From JAUXFS01 sp963772635 (GTDB lineage Bacteria; Pseudomonadota; Alphaproteobacteria; Rhodospirillales; Defluviicoccaceae), in assembly GCA_963772635.1 (NCBI GenBank), contig CAVYYK010000043.1, forward strand, positions 62,001 to 126,000: DNA of 64,000 nucleotides, written 5' to 3'. Each line of letters starts with the position of its first letter. The first letter of the stretch is position 1. The notes beneath the pieces were generated by a model that was not told where the DNA came from, did not search any database, and worked only from the letters and a program-made list of their open reading frames with translations. Shown one piece after another: positions 26,982 through 37,421 of the stretch. Both the position numbers and the translations under genes were made by a program.

Positions 26982-27650
26982 TTAGAAGTCAAGATCGGCG
27001 TAAGCCTTGGGCGGCGAGAGGCCGGGGATGTGATCGGCAAGGACCGAGCGAAAGCTGGGCCGGGATTTGACCCGCGCGTACCAGTTCTTCGCGTCTTCGT
27101 GTTTTTCCCAGGGAACGTCGCCGAGATAGTCGACGCACGACAGGTGCGCCGCGGCGGCGATATCGGCGAGAGTCATGTGATCGCCGGCCAGCCAGTTTCG
27201 CCGTTGGATCAGGAAGGCGATATACTCCAGGTGGGTGCGAATGTTCGCGTGTCCGGCGCGTATCGCCCTCGAGTCCGGTTCGCCGAGCCCTAGGAAGCGG
27301 TTCATGATTTTCTCGCCGACCAGGTTGGCGGTGACCTCCGCATTGAACTTGTGGTCGAACCAGGCGACCAGCCGGCGGATCTCCGCCCGTTCCTCGGGTG
27401 TTCCCCCGATCAGCGGCGGTTCCGGGTAAACCTCCTCGAGGAACTCGGTAATCGCCATGCTGTCGCTGAGAACGGTGCCTTCGGGCTCGACCAGCACCGG
27501 CACCTTGCCGGCGGGATTGAGGGCGAGAAACTGCTGGCGGCGCTCCCACACGGGCTCGACTCGCATCTCGACCTCCAGCTTCTTCTCGGCGAGGACGATC
27601 CGCACTTTGCGGCAGAAAGGAGACAGCCATAGGTGGTAAAGGGTCCGCAT
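26982..27650 (-). CDS. fzlA: FzlA-like glutathione S-transferase fold protein
   Basis: 222 residues. The N-terminal thioredoxin-like domain (MRTLYHLWLSPFCRKVRIVL, NPAGKVPVLVEPEGTVLSDS) precedes the alpha-helical GST domain (NWLAGDHMTLADIAAAAHLSCVDYLGDVPW). The end, KSRPSFRSVLADHIPG...YADLDF, matches my memory of Caulobacter FzlA, an FtsZ-binding GST homologue needed for division in alphaproteobacteria. That similarity is recalled, not computed; an ordinary GST is the alternative. Confidence 0.75.
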   Translation of the reverse strand: MRTLYHLWLSPFCRKVRIVLAEKKLEVEMRVEPVWERRQQFLALNPAGKVPVLVEPEGTVLSDSMAITEFLEEVYPEPPLIGGTPEERAEIRRLVAWFDHKFNAEVTANLVGEKIMNRFLGLGEPDSRAIRAGHANIRTHLEYIAFLIQRRNWLAGDHMTLADIAAAAHLSCVDYLGDVPWEKHEDAKNWYARVKSRPSFRSVLADHIPGLSPPKAYADLDF

Positions 27651-27866
27651 GCGCCCTTCCTTACACCGAAATGCCGGACGAGCAAACGGCGAAGCTCCGA
27701 TGACGGTTACACGCGCTAATCACAATGTTTTTATTCGATCTGAAGCAACGAAGCCCTGCCTCGTGATAAGCTCGTGATATTCGCATGTACGATAGGAGGC
27801 TGAAGTTGCCGCGGGTTTCGCTTGGGTGTCGGCCCCGCGAGCGAGAACGGTACAAGGAATAGACCG

Positions 27867-28829
27867 ATGTTGATCAAGGTCCGCAAACCGTCGGATGTCC
27901 TCTCTTCGGAGATCACCCCCCGGTCCGTCTATCTCGACCGACGGCGGTTCCTGCAGACCGCGGCGGTGGCCGGTGTCGGCGCGGCGCTGGGATCCCTGCC
28001 GCTGCCGGGGCTCGCGGCGATGCCAGAGGCGAGCGCAAAGCTCGAAGGGGTCGTCAACAGCCCCTACAGTACCGACGAGGAACCGACGTCCCGGGACTCG
28101 GTCACCAGCTACAACAATTTCTACGAGTTCGGCACCGGCAAGGAAGATCCGGCGCGCTACGCCGGCCAAATGAGGACCCGGCCGTGGGCGGTGGTCGTCG
28201 ACGGCCATGTGGCCAAGCCCGGCTCCTACGACATCGACGATATCTTCAGGACCCACGCGCTGGAGGAGCGGATCTACCGGCTGCGCTGCGTCGAGGCCTG
28301 GTCGATGGTGATTCCCTGGGTCGGTATTCCGATGGCCGATTTCCTCAAGCGGGTCGAGCCGACCGGGAACGCCAAGTTCGTCGCCTTCCAGACCCTTCTC
28401 GATCCGGAGCAGATGCCGGGCCAGCGGCGGGCAATTCTCGATTGGCCCTATGTCGAGGGGTTGCGCCTGGACGAGGCGATGAACCCGCTCACGATCCTCG
28501 GGGTCGGCCTCTACGGCGAGGTCATGCCCAACCAGAACGGCGCCCCGATCCGGCTGGTGGTGCCGTGGAAGTATGGGTTCAAGAGCATCAAATCGATCGT
28601 CCGCATGACCCTGACCGAGGAGATGCCGCCGACCTCGTGGAACAAGACCCTGCCCGACGAGTACGGCTTCTATGCCAACGTCAACCCGGAGGTGGACCAT
28701 CCCCGCTGGAGCCAGAAGCGGGAGCGCCGTATCGGCGAGTTCCTCAAACGGGATACCCTGAAGTTCAACGGGTATGGCGAAGAAGTCTCCGGCCTCTATG
28801 CCGGCATGGACCTGGCCAAGTGGTATTGA
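27867..28829 (+). CDS. msrP: Protein-methionine-sulfoxide reductase catalytic subunit MsrP
   Basis: 320 residues. A twin-arginine signal (DRRRFLQTAAVAGVGAAL) exports the folded molybdoenzyme to the periplasm. The molybdopterin domain follows, with the Mo-ligand Cys in YRLRCVEAWSMVIPW and substrate-pocket segments QNGAPIRLVVPWKYGFKSIKS. It repairs oxidised methionines of envelope proteins using electrons from the membrane haem protein MsrQ, encoded 22 bp downstream. ATG 27867 is chosen as it gives the standard N-terminus. Confidence 0.93.
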   Translation: MLIKVRKPSDVLSSEITPRSVYLDRRRFLQTAAVAGVGAALGSLPLPGLAAMPEASAKLEGVVNSPYSTDEEPTSRDSVTSYNNFYEFGTGKEDPARYAGQMRTRPWAVVVDGHVAKPGSYDIDDIFRTHALEERIYRLRCVEAWSMVIPWVGIPMADFLKRVEPTGNAKFVAFQTLLDPEQMPGQRRAILDWPYVEGLRLDEAMNPLTILGVGLYGEVMPNQNGAPIRLVVPWKYGFKSIKSIVRMTLTEEMPPTSWNKTLPDEYGFYANVNPEVDHPRWSQKRERRIGEFLKRDTLKFNGYGEEVSGLYAGMDLAKWY

Positions 28830-28851
28830 CCGTGAATAGGGTCCGCCGATC

Positions 28852-29491
28852 TTGACCAAGGAGCAGACGAATCCGCTGGATCGCCAAGCCACTGGTGTTC
28901 ACGCTTTGCCTGACGCCGCTGATGTGGCTGGGCTGGCAGGTGTTCGCGGGCGGGCTCGGCGCCAACCCGATCGAGGCGGTCAACCGGTTTCTCGGCGATT
29001 GGGCCCTCAGGTTCCTGCTGATCTCGCTGGCGGTGACGCCGCTGAAGGAGGTTCTCGGTCTGCCGGTGCTGATCCGTTTTCGCCGCATGCTCGGTCTCTA
29101 CGCCTTCTTCTACGTTTTGCTGCATCTCTCCAGCTACATCGGTCTCGACCAGTTCTTCGCCTGGGGCGAGATCTGGGCCGACATCGTCAAGCGCAACTTC
29201 ATCACCGTCGGCATGATCGCTTTTGCTCTGCTGGTGCCGCTGGCATGCACCTCGACCAAGGGGATGATCAAGCGGCTCGGCGCCTCACGCTGGAAGAAGC
29301 TGCACATGCTTGTCTATCCGGCGGCGATTCTGGCGGTTTTCCACTTCTTCATGATGGTCAAGGCCGACATTCGCGAACCGCTGATCTATGCCGCCGTGCT
29401 CACGGTGCTCCTCGGCTACCGATTGGTCGTGCAGGTGAAGCGCCGATCTTCCCGAACCGTGCGCCGCGCGCCGAAAACCCAAGCGGCGTAA
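28852..29491 (+). CDS. msrQ: Haem-binding membrane subunit MsrQ, one frameshift
   Basis: About 212 residues with six hydrophobic helices. A likely TTG start at 28852 reads MTKEQTN; one extra base near 28883 then interrupts RWIAKPLVFTLCLTPLMWL. Family features include the haem-ligand His residues in FFYVLLHLSSYIGLDQ, WKKLHMLVYPAAILAVFHFFMM. MsrQ passes electrons from the quinone pool to MsrP. It is directly downstream of msrP in one operon. Confidence 0.88.
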
Positions 29492-29563
29492 GACGAACCT
29501 AACGGCTTTCACGCGGAGATATCCGGTTCTATTCTCCTTCGCTGCTTAGCGGGGAGGAATTTC

Positions 29564-30398
29564 GTGCGACCGATAGGCGAATTTCCGGCGGCGGAGCGGC
29601 GGCGCATTCGCGGCGTGTTCACCGACATCGACGACACCCTGACCACAGACGGCAGGCTGACGGCGGAGGCCTACCGGGCGCTGGAGCGGCTGTCCCGCGC
29701 CGGGTTCCTGTGCGTTCCGATCACCGGCCGCCCGGCGGGATGGTGCGACCATATCGCCCGGATGTGGCCGGTCGACGCCGTCGTCGGCGAGAATGGCGCG
29801 TTCTACTTCCGCTATGACGCGGAACGGCGGAGCATGGTCCGGCGCTTCTTCCTACCTCGGGAACGGCGCGAGGCCGACCGCCGGCGGCTCGAGCGGATCC
29901 GCGAGCGCATCCTCGCCGAAGTGCCGGGAAGCGCCGTCGCCTCCGATCAGCCTTACCGCGAAGCCGATCTCGCCATCGATTTCCGCGAGGACGTTCCGCG
30001 CCTGTCCGGCGGCGGCGATCGACCGCATCGTCGACATCTTCCGGTCGGAAGGGGCGACCGCGAAGGTCAGTTCCATTCACGTCAACGGCTGGTTCGGCGA
30101 CTACGACAAGCTGACGATGACCCGGATCCTGCTCGCCGAGTGCTTCGGCGTCGATCTCGACGCAGACAGGGACCGCTATGTCTTCGTCGGCGATTCGCCC
30201 AACGACGCGCCGATGTTCGCCTATTTTCCCAATGCGGTCGGCGTCGCCAACGTTCGCGAGTTGGCGGATCGGCTGGAGACGCCGCCGGCCTATGTCACCG
30301 AAGGCCGCGCCGGTTTCGGCTTTGCCGAGCTCGCCGAGACCCTGCTCGCGGCCAGCACATTGATTCCACGCGACGATCGCGCAAAAGATGCTTTATAG
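29564..30398 (+). CDS. HAD-superfamily phosphatase (Cof/MPGP type), one frameshift
   Basis: About 277 residues. HAD motif I is FTDIDDTLTTDG (nucleophile Asp), motif II falls in VPITGRPAGW, and motif III/IV is YVFVGDSPNDAPMF near the C-terminus. An inserted cap domain lies between, as in Cof-type and mannosyl-3-phosphoglycerate phosphatases. The frame breaks at one extra base near 30004 (EDVPRL then PAAAIDRIVDIF). The substrate is probably a sugar phosphate, but this is inference. No obvious operon partner. Confidence 0.85.
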
Positions 30399-30498
30399 TG
30401 GAGGGCAATGACGCCGCGCGTCGGCATTCGCCCGACGCTACGGTGTTGTCAAACGGCGTCCGCAAGGCCGTGGCGAACAACACATCTGGGAGGATGAC

Positions 30499-31524
30499 AT
30501 GGCATTTCCGTCTATCGTAAACCGTTCCCTGTCGCTTGTCGGACCGGGGTTGGCGGCGTTCGCGCTGCTGATCGCGGCGACGCTTCCGGCGGCGGCCGAA
30601 TGCAAGAACCGCGGCGATCTCGACAGCCGCTACTGCGACGAAAACGGCGATCTCGTCGCCGATGCGCCGACCGACCCGAAAGAATGGCTCGACCCCGACG
30701 TCCTCGTCTTCTCGTACACGCCGGTCGAGGACCCGTCGGTGTACGAGAACGTGTTCACCGAGTTCATGAAGTACCTCTCCGAGAAAACGGGCAAGGAGGT
30801 GCGCTGGTACGGGGCCGAATCCTACGCCGCCCAGGTCGAGGCGATGCGCTCGGGCCGGCTTCACGTGGCCGGCATCTCGACCGGACCGACGGCGTTCGGC
30901 GTCAATCTCGCCGGCTACGTGCCGTTCGCGATCATGAGCGGTCCCAAGGGCTTCGGCTATACGCTCCAGCTGATCACCCAAAAGGACTCCGACATCAAGA
31001 CGCTCGCCGACATCAAGGGCAAGAAAGTCGCCCACGTGACGCCGTCCTCCAACTCGGGCAATCAGGCGCCGCGCGCCCTGTTCACGGAGTTGGGCGTGGA
31101 GCCCGACAAGGATTACAAGGTCATCTATTCGGGCAAGCACGACAACTCGATCATGGGTGTCGCCAACAAGGACTACGACGCGGCGCCGGTTGCCTCCACC
31201 GTGCTCGACCGGATGGCCGAAAAGGGCGTGGTCAACCGCGACGATCTCAGGATCATCTGGGAGTCGGATCCGTTTCCGACCACGTCTTACGGTTACGTCT
31301 ACAATCTCAAGCCCGAGCTCGCGGCGAAGATCGTCGATGCGTTCCTCACCTTCGACTGGTCGGGGACCGGCCTCGAGAAGGAGTTCGCCGCGAACGAATG
31401 GAACAAGTTCATTCCGATCACCTACAAGGACCAGTGGAAGGTGATCCGGACCATCCAGAAGCACAATGGCGTCGTCTACAGCGACGAGGCCCTGGCGGGT
31501 CTCGCGGTCAAGAAGAAAAAGTAG
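30499..31524 (+). CDS. phnD: Phosphonate-type ABC transporter substrate-binding protein
   Basis: 341 residues with a signal peptide (LAAFALLIAATLPAAAE) and a PhnD-like periplasmic domain. Binding-cleft segments include FSYTPVEDPSVYENVF, HVAGISTGPTAFGVN and HVTPSSNSGNQAPRALF, with the downstream YSGKHDNSIMGVANKDYDA. The family binds phosphonates or phosphite. ATG 30499 follows GGGAGG. It is first of the phnDCE1E2 operon. No Pho box was recognised in the 100 bp upstream. Confidence 0.9.
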   Translation: MAFPSIVNRSLSLVGPGLAAFALLIAATLPAAAECKNRGDLDSRYCDENGDLVADAPTDPKEWLDPDVLVFSYTPVEDPSVYENVFTEFMKYLSEKTGKEVRWYGAESYAAQVEAMRSGRLHVAGISTGPTAFGVNLAGYVPFAIMSGPKGFGYTLQLITQKDSDIKTLADIKGKKVAHVTPSSNSGNQAPRALFTELGVEPDKDYKVIYSGKHDNSIMGVANKDYDAAPVASTVLDRMAEKGVVNRDDLRIIWESDPFPTTSYGYVYNLKPELAAKIVDAFLTFDWSGTGLEKEFAANEWNKFIPITYKDQWKVIRTIQKHNGVVYSDEALAGLAVKKKK

Positions 31525-31596
31525 TAGGCGAAATGGAACCCCGTCGGACCGCCGCCGCCCTGTTCACCGGTGGCGGCTTCCGGCGGGGATTCTGAC

Positions 31597-32427
31597 ATGC
31601 TGACCATCGACAAACTCGTCAAAGTCTACCCGACCGGAAAGAAGGCGCTCAGCGGCGTCGACCTGACCGTGTCCGAGCCGCAGGTGGTCGCGGTCATCGG
31701 CTCGTCCGGCGCCGGCAAGAGCACGCTGATCCGTTGTATCAACCGGCTGGTCGAGCCCACTTCGGGTTCGATTTTTCTCGACGATACCGACGTGACCGCG
31801 CTCAGCCGGCGCGGTCTGCGCCGGGCCCGCCGGCGGATGGGGATGATTTTCCAGGAGTACAACCTCGTCGAGCGGCTGACGGTGATGGAGAACGTGCTCT
31901 CCGGACGGCTCGGCTATGTCGGTTTCTGGCGCGCCTACCGCCGCAGCTACCCGCCCGAGGACATCGCCGCCGCGTTCGAGCTGCTCGAGCGGGTCGGCAT
32001 CGCCGGCTACGAGGACACCCGCGCCGACGCCCTTTCCGGCGGCCAGCGCCAGCGCGTCGGCATCGCCCGGGCGCTGATGCAGCGGCCCGACCTGTTGCTG
32101 GTCGACGAACCGACCGCGAGCCTCGATCCCAAGACGTCGCGCCAGATCATGCGGCTCCTGTGCGAGCTGGCGCACGAGCGCGGAACGCCGGCGCTGGTCA
32201 ACATCCACGACGTCGCCCTCGCCCGGACGTTCGCCGACCGCATCGTCGGCCTGCACGATGGCAAAGTGGCCTTCGACGGCCCGGCCGACACCCTCAACCA
32301 CGACGTCCTCACCGATATCTACGGCGAAGAGGACTGGAGCACGACCATGCGCGATGCCGAGGACGGCGCCGGCAAGCGCGGTCGCAGCCGCCGCGACGAG
32401 GTCGAGCACGAGGTCGCCGCCGGATGA
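31597..32427 (+). CDS. phnC: Phosphonate-type ABC transporter ATP-binding protein
   Basis: 276 residues. Walker A is GSSGAGKST, the signature is LSGGQRQRVGIARAL, and Walker B is LLLVDEPTASLD; the Q-loop is GMIFQEYNLV. It energises uptake through the two PhnE permeases. ATG 31597 is preferred over the upstream in-frame codon because it opens directly with MLTIDKLVKVYP. The stop overlaps the first phnE start (ATGA), indicating coupling. The tail after about residue 255 is low-complexity and charged. Confidence 0.93.
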   Translation: MLTIDKLVKVYPTGKKALSGVDLTVSEPQVVAVIGSSGAGKSTLIRCINRLVEPTSGSIFLDDTDVTALSRRGLRRARRRMGMIFQEYNLVERLTVMENVLSGRLGYVGFWRAYRRSYPPEDIAAAFELLERVGIAGYEDTRADALSGGQRQRVGIARALMQRPDLLLVDEPTASLDPKTSRQIMRLLCELAHERGTPALVNIHDVALARTFADRIVGLHDGKVAFDGPADTLNHDVLTDIYGEEDWSTTMRDAEDGAGKRGRSRRDEVEHEVAAG

Positions 32428-33215
32428 CGACGCCCGCCCGTTGGCGACCGCCGAAACTGATCGCCAATCCCCTTTACCGCCACGGCTTGACGGTGCTGGT
32501 CATCGCCTATCTGGTCTGGTCCCTGGGCACGCTGGAGGTGGACTGGGGCCGGACCGTCCAGGGGTTCGGGCGCGCCGGGGATATCTTCGCCCGGATGTTT
32601 CCCCCCGATTTCTCCCGATGGCACCTGCTCGTCCGCGGCGTCACCGAGAGCGTGCAGATGGCCCTCGCCGCCAGCTTCTTCGGGATGATCCTGGCGATCC
32701 CGCTGGGCCTGTGCGCGGCGGGCAACCTCGCTCCGAAGCCGGTCTACCTGGTGGCGCGCGCGATCATTTCGCTGACCCGAACCTTCCACGAGGTCGTCAT
32801 CGCCATCTTCTTCGTCAAGATCTTCGGTTTCGGGCCGCTGGCGGGCGTGCTGACCCTGATCGTCGCTTCCGTGAGCTTCATCGCCAAGATGCTGGCGGAG
32901 GACATCGAGAACATGGCCATGGGTCAGGTCGAGGCGGTCCGCGCCACCGGCGCCAGCTTTCCAAAGCTGCTGGTCTATGCCATCGCGCCGCAGATCCTGC
33001 CGCGCTATCTCGGCGTCTCGATCTACCGGCTCGACGCCAACGTCCGCCACTCGACGGTGGTCGGCATCGTCGGCGCCGGCGGCATCGGCCAGACCCTGGC
33101 CGCCTCGTTCTCCCGCTACGACTACGACTTCAGCCTGGCGATTCTGCTGACGATCATCGCCCTCGTTTTCGCCGGCGAGTTCTTCAGCAACTGGGTCCGG
33201 GAGCAGCTCAGGTGA
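32424..33215 (+). CDS. phnE: Phosphonate-type ABC transporter permease 1
   Basis: 263 residues with about six transmembrane helices. The cytoplasmic EAA loop that contacts PhnC is VEAVRATGASFPKLLVYAIAPQ, and the PhnE-type GIVGAGGIGQTL follows. It is coupled to phnC by ATGA and to the second permease by GTGA overlap. Two divergent PhnE subunits encoded in tandem are common in alphaproteobacterial phnCDE loci and probably form a heterodimeric channel. Confidence 0.92.
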   Translation: MTTPARWRPPKLIANPLYRHGLTVLVIAYLVWSLGTLEVDWGRTVQGFGRAGDIFARMFPPDFSRWHLLVRGVTESVQMALAASFFGMILAIPLGLCAAGNLAPKPVYLVARAIISLTRTFHEVVIAIFFVKIFGFGPLAGVLTLIVASVSFIAKMLAEDIENMAMGQVEAVRATGASFPKLLVYAIAPQILPRYLGVSIYRLDANVRHSTVVGIVGAGGIGQTLAASFSRYDYDFSLAILLTIIALVFAGEFFSNWVREQLR

Positions 33216-34024
33216 CGGTCGGCGAACATGCCCGCCGCCATCCGGAGGTCTGGCGGCGGTTCAGTCCGCGCCAGACGCTGGTCCGTTACGCCTGGTACCT
33301 CGGCATCGTTTTCGTCGCGGTCTGGTCGGTCAGCAACCTGGACATCCCCTGGTTCTACTTCCTCGACGCCCACACCCAGGCGGGCGACCTGATCGCCCGG
33401 ATGGTTCCGCCCGACTGGGCCTATTTCGACCAGGTCCTCGACCCGCTGCTGGAAACCATCCACATCGCCACCCTCGGCACCGTGGTGACGTTTTTCGTCG
33501 CCTTTCCGATCGCCATCCTCTCGGCGCGCAACGTCAGCCCCAACGCCGCGACGTGGTTCGTCGCTCGGTTCATCCTGGTCGCCTCGCGCTCGGTGAACAC
33601 GGTGGTGTGGGCGCTGCTGTTCGTCGCCATCTTCGGGCCGGGACCGGTGGCCGGCATCTGGGCGGTCGCCGCCCGGTCGATCGGCTTCGTCGGCAAGCTG
33701 ATCGCCGAGTCGATCGAGGAGATCGACGAGGGCACCGTCGAAGCGATCGAGGCCACCGGCGCCTCGCGCCTGCAGGTGCTGATGATCGGCGTCATCCCCC
33801 AGGTGCTGCCGGTGATCTACGGCACGATGATCTATCGCTGGGACATCAACATCCGCGAATCCACCGTCCTCGGTTTCGTCGGCGCCGGCGGCATCGGCAT
33901 CCAGCTCTACGCCTCGATCAACCAGTTCGCCTGGCGCGAGGTGGCGGTGATTCTGCTCGCCGTCTTCGGCGTCGTCATCGTCAGCGAATTCGTCTCCGCC
34001 GTCATCCGCCAGCGGATCAACTGA
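33212..34024 (+). CDS. phnE: Phosphonate-type ABC transporter permease 2
   Basis: 270 residues from GTG 33212, overlapping the phnE1 stop (GTGA). About six transmembrane helices; the EAA loop is VEAIEATGASRLQVLMIGVIPQ and the end of the domain has GFVGAGGIGIQL. It is the last gene of the operon. No C-P lyase, phosphonatase or phosphite dehydrogenase gene follows: the next gene is an unrelated convergent STAND protein, so the transported compound cannot be named. Confidence 0.92.
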   Translation: MTVGEHARRHPEVWRRFSPRQTLVRYAWYLGIVFVAVWSVSNLDIPWFYFLDAHTQAGDLIARMVPPDWAYFDQVLDPLLETIHIATLGTVVTFFVAFPIAILSARNVSPNAATWFVARFILVASRSVNTVVWALLFVAIFGPGPVAGIWAVAARSIGFVGKLIAESIEEIDEGTVEAIEATGASRLQVLMIGVIPQVLPVIYGTMIYRWDINIRESTVLGFVGAGGIGIQLYASINQFAWREVAVILLAVFGVVIVSEFVSAVIRQRIN

Positions 34025-34042
34025 ACACAGCCGCAATCCCGC

Positions 34043-37000
34043 TCATTCGCCGGCGGCGGCCGCCCGAACCGGTTTCAGGATGCCTTTTTCGTCCGCCTGC
34101 GCCAGGGCATCGAACTGGTTCAGCAGGCTAGCCACCACGCCCTTGGCGCGCGTGATCTCGCGGGCCGCGCCAAACGCCTCCGCGGCGGCGGTCAGGTGGC
34201 GTTGATCCTCGCAGAGGGCAAGCCCGGAGAGGGCCAGGCCCTTGGTGTCGAGGGCCGAAAGGTTCTGTCCGGAACGCGCCAGCAGCCCGTCCGCTTCCGC
34301 TAATCCGCGCTCAAAGGCTTCGCGCGCCGCCACCGGCTCGCCCTGCCGTAGCCGGATGATCCCCGTCGCCGTCCAGGCCGCCGCGATGTTGCCCGGGTAC
34401 TCATACTCCCGGGCCCCGTCGATGGCCTCGTCCGGCCGCCGCCAGCTCCCCGGCGTAGAGGTGGGCGAGGGCGAGGCCGAAGCGCGCCTCGTGTTGGTTC
34501 TGTCGGTTGTCCGTCGCATCGGCGATTTCGATGGCGTTCCGATAGTGCTCGAACGCCTGCGGCAATTTGCCGGTATCCCGGGAAACATCGCCTAGAGTCA
34601 CCAGGACACCGCTCTCGCAATATTGGTCGCCGATCTCGCGGGCGATGGCCAGGGACTGCTCGTGATGGTCGATGGCGCGGGGGTAGTCCCCCAGGCTGTA
34701 GTAGCAGATGCCCAGGTTGCCGAGGGCAGCGCCCTCGCCTTGGCGGTCCCCGATCTCGCGGGCGATGGCCAGGGACTGCTCGTGATGGTCGATGGCGCGG
34801 GGGTAGTCCCCCAGGCTGTAGTAGCAGTTGCCCAGGTTGCCGAGGGAAGCGCCCTCGCCTTGGCGGTCGCCGATCTCGCGGGCGATGGCCAGGGACTGCT
34901 CGTGATGGTCGATGGCGCGGGGGTAGTCCCCCAGGCTGGAGTAGCAACTGCCCAGGTTGCCGAGGGCAATGCCCTCGCCTTGGCGGTCCCCGATCTCGCG
35001 GGCGATGGCCAGGGACTGCTCGTGATGGTCGATGGCGCGGGGGTAGTCCCCCAGGCTGTAGTAGCAGCTGCCCAGGTTGCCGAGGGCAATGCCCTCGCCT
35101 TGGCGGTCGCCGATCTCGCGGGCGATGGCCAGGGACTGCTCGTGATGGTCGATGGCGCGGGGGTAGTCCCCCAGGCTGCGTAGCAGATGCCCAGGTTGCC
35201 GAGGGCAACGCCCTCGCCTTGGCGGTCGCCGATCTCGCGGGCGATGGCCAGGGACTGCTCGTAATGGTCGATGGCGCGGCGGTAGTCCCCCAGGCTGTAG
35301 TAGCAATTGCCCAGGTTGCCGCAACTGGCCCGAATCAGCTCGGGGTCCGTGAGGTGGCCTTTCAGCCGTTCGTGCAGTTCGGCGGCGAGCCGGGAATGGC
35401 CCCAAAGGATTAGATAGTCGAAGTCGATCTCGAGCAGCACCGAGGCCGCGGCGTCGTACTCCTGACCCGCGATGCGCACCTCGAATTCCGCGAGCTGGGG
35501 GGCCAGGTCATCGATGGTCTTCCAGCTCGCCCGGGGGGTGCGAATGCTCTGGTAATATTCCCCGGCCCGGTGCAGCAGGGCGAAGCGGGTGAAGGGGGGC
35601 GGAGAGGCCTCCCGATCGGCGGGGCTGCCCTCGGGGATCCGCTCCATGGCGTAGCTGCGGTCGACCTGGTGCAGGTGGAAGCGCCCGGCCTCGCGCCGGG
35701 CGAACAGCATGTTGACCAGCCGGCGCAGCACCGGTGCGCTGTCGATGCCCGGCACATGGGGCTGGAGCACAAAGTCCACCGCCGCCTCCGGCACCGGAGC
35801 GGCGAGGGCGGCAAGGGCCTGCATCACTTGTTGGGCGGGAAGGTCGAGGCGGCTGAAGGCCTCGCCCACCAGCTCCTCGACGACCTGCTCGGGCAGGAGA
35901 CGCTCGGCGTCCGCCAGCACCTCCTCGAGGGTGGTGCTGCGATCGACGGCGAGGATCGCGGCCAGGGCCTCCAGCGCCCGCGGGTAGCCCCGGGTGCGCT
36001 CACGGGCGGTGGCGAGGAGCGCGTCCGGCGCATCCCGCAGGCCGAGCTTTCCGTCCGCGTCCTGCGCACGCAGGATGTTTTCCGCGAAGGGCGAGGGCAA
36101 TCCTTCGTCCAGCGCGAGGTGGGTCTGGCGCCCGGGCTGGGTGAGCAACAGCGCGCGCGGCGCCACCCGGGTGGTGATGATGACCTTGACACCGTGCGCC
36201 GGGAGTTCCAGCAGCGCGCGCAGCGCCTGCTCAAACTCCTGGTCGTGGAGCGTGCCGGTTTCGCTGTCGACCACTTCCTCGAAGTTGTCGAGCAGCACCA
36301 CGGTGCGCCCGCCGGGAAAGCTCTCCAACAGGGCCTGCATCTTGGCGCCGGCCCCGGCCTGGGGGTTGCGGTAGACCGTGTCCAGAAACTCCGCCGTTTT
36401 CGGCGTCAGCAACCTGCAGAGATCGGCGTAGAGGTGGGGAAGGGTGACCTGGCGCAGCCCCTTGGGGCTCAGATAGACGATGCCGTCGACGCTCAAGGGG
36501 CCAAGGTCGTCAGGCAGGTGACCGGCCTCCAGGGCCTTGAGCAGGCGGCAGACCATGACCGTCTTGCCGATCCCGCCGCGACCGACCACCGTCATCATCC
36601 GTAGACCCGGATCCTCGAGAAAATTCCCCACCAACTCGGTCTCGACGTGGCGGTCCTGGAACCAGGACGGCGCCGTGCCGGGCGGGGGATTGATGAACTT
36701 GGTCGCATGCTTGCCGGCCACCGGCTCGGTGGGCTGGCGCTCGCGTTCCAGGCCGCGCTCGATGCTGTCTCTTGCCTTCTTCTCCACAGCCTGCGGATTG
36801 GCGATCAGCGCCTGTTGGTTTGCGATCTGCTCTTCCAGTTGGGCGATTTCATCCTCGATCCGCGCTTTCTGGTCGGCGTCCGCCCGTTGCAGATCGCGGT
36901 TCGCATCCGCCAATCGTTCCTTGAGCGTCTGCAGGCCGCCGTCGGGAGAAGACCTCCAGCGCAAGTGTTTCCGAAGCTGCGCCAGGCTCGTGTCATAGTT

Positions 37001-37345
37001 TCCGCTGAAATCGATGTACTGACGAGGCTCCAGCCGGAACGGCATTTCGGCATCGGCGTGGAAAAGCAGCGGGATGATCGGCTTCTTGTATTTGAGCGCC
37101 CGCGTCCATTCATTCTTGCACACCGACCGCGAATCCACGCTGTCCTCGGTCATCACGAACAACAAGCCATCGCATTTCCGCAAGGCATCGACGATCTGTT
37201 CGTCCCAGTCGATCCCGGCCTGCAACTGGTGCTTGTCGATCCACACCGGGATCGAAGGTTCGCCGGCCGTCAGCTCCTCGGCGAGCTTGAACGCCTGGTC
37301 TTTACCATCCACCCGGGAATAGCTGACGAAGTAAGGATTGCTCAC
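34043..37345 (-). CDS. TIR - NB-ARC - TPR STAND protein, two frameshifts
   Basis: About 1,100 residues. TIR domain at residues 1-135 (FVSYSRVDGKDQAFKLAEEL), with Glu79 in SVCKNEW at the position of the catalytic NADase Glu. A coiled coil spans about 140-205, then a STAND ATPase with Walker A VVGRGGIGKT (about 254) and Walker B VVLLDNFEE (about 350). A linker follows, then at least six nearly identical 40-residue TPR units (NLGNCYYSLGDYPRAIDH...). One lost base near 35178 and one extra near 34434 break the frame. TIR-STAND proteins of this plan act as ligand-triggered NAD+-depleting defence or signalling switches in some bacteria; the role here is inference. Confidence 0.85.
34631..35321. repeat. 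Six tandem near-identical 120-bp repeats encoding TPR units
   Basis: Units begin at about 34631, 34751, 34871, 34991, 35111 and 35230 (each opening CGATCTCGCGGGCGATGGCC). They differ by only a few bases, mostly at one or two positions per unit. Each encodes one 40-residue TPR of the STAND protein. The fifth-sixth spacing is 119 bp, the site of the -1 frameshift. Identity at the DNA level points to recent expansion or gene conversion. Confidence 0.95.
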
Positions 37346-37421
37346 GCGTCACGTCCCCCGCCCGTTCAATCTTATAAAGTCATTGCCGCGCGCCGTGTTA
37401 CGATCAGAGTAACCAAAATCG

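Noticed and set aside
34631..35321. CRISPR-like array
   Set aside because: The repeats are contiguous, 120 bp long and in frame with a TPR protein; there are no spacers.
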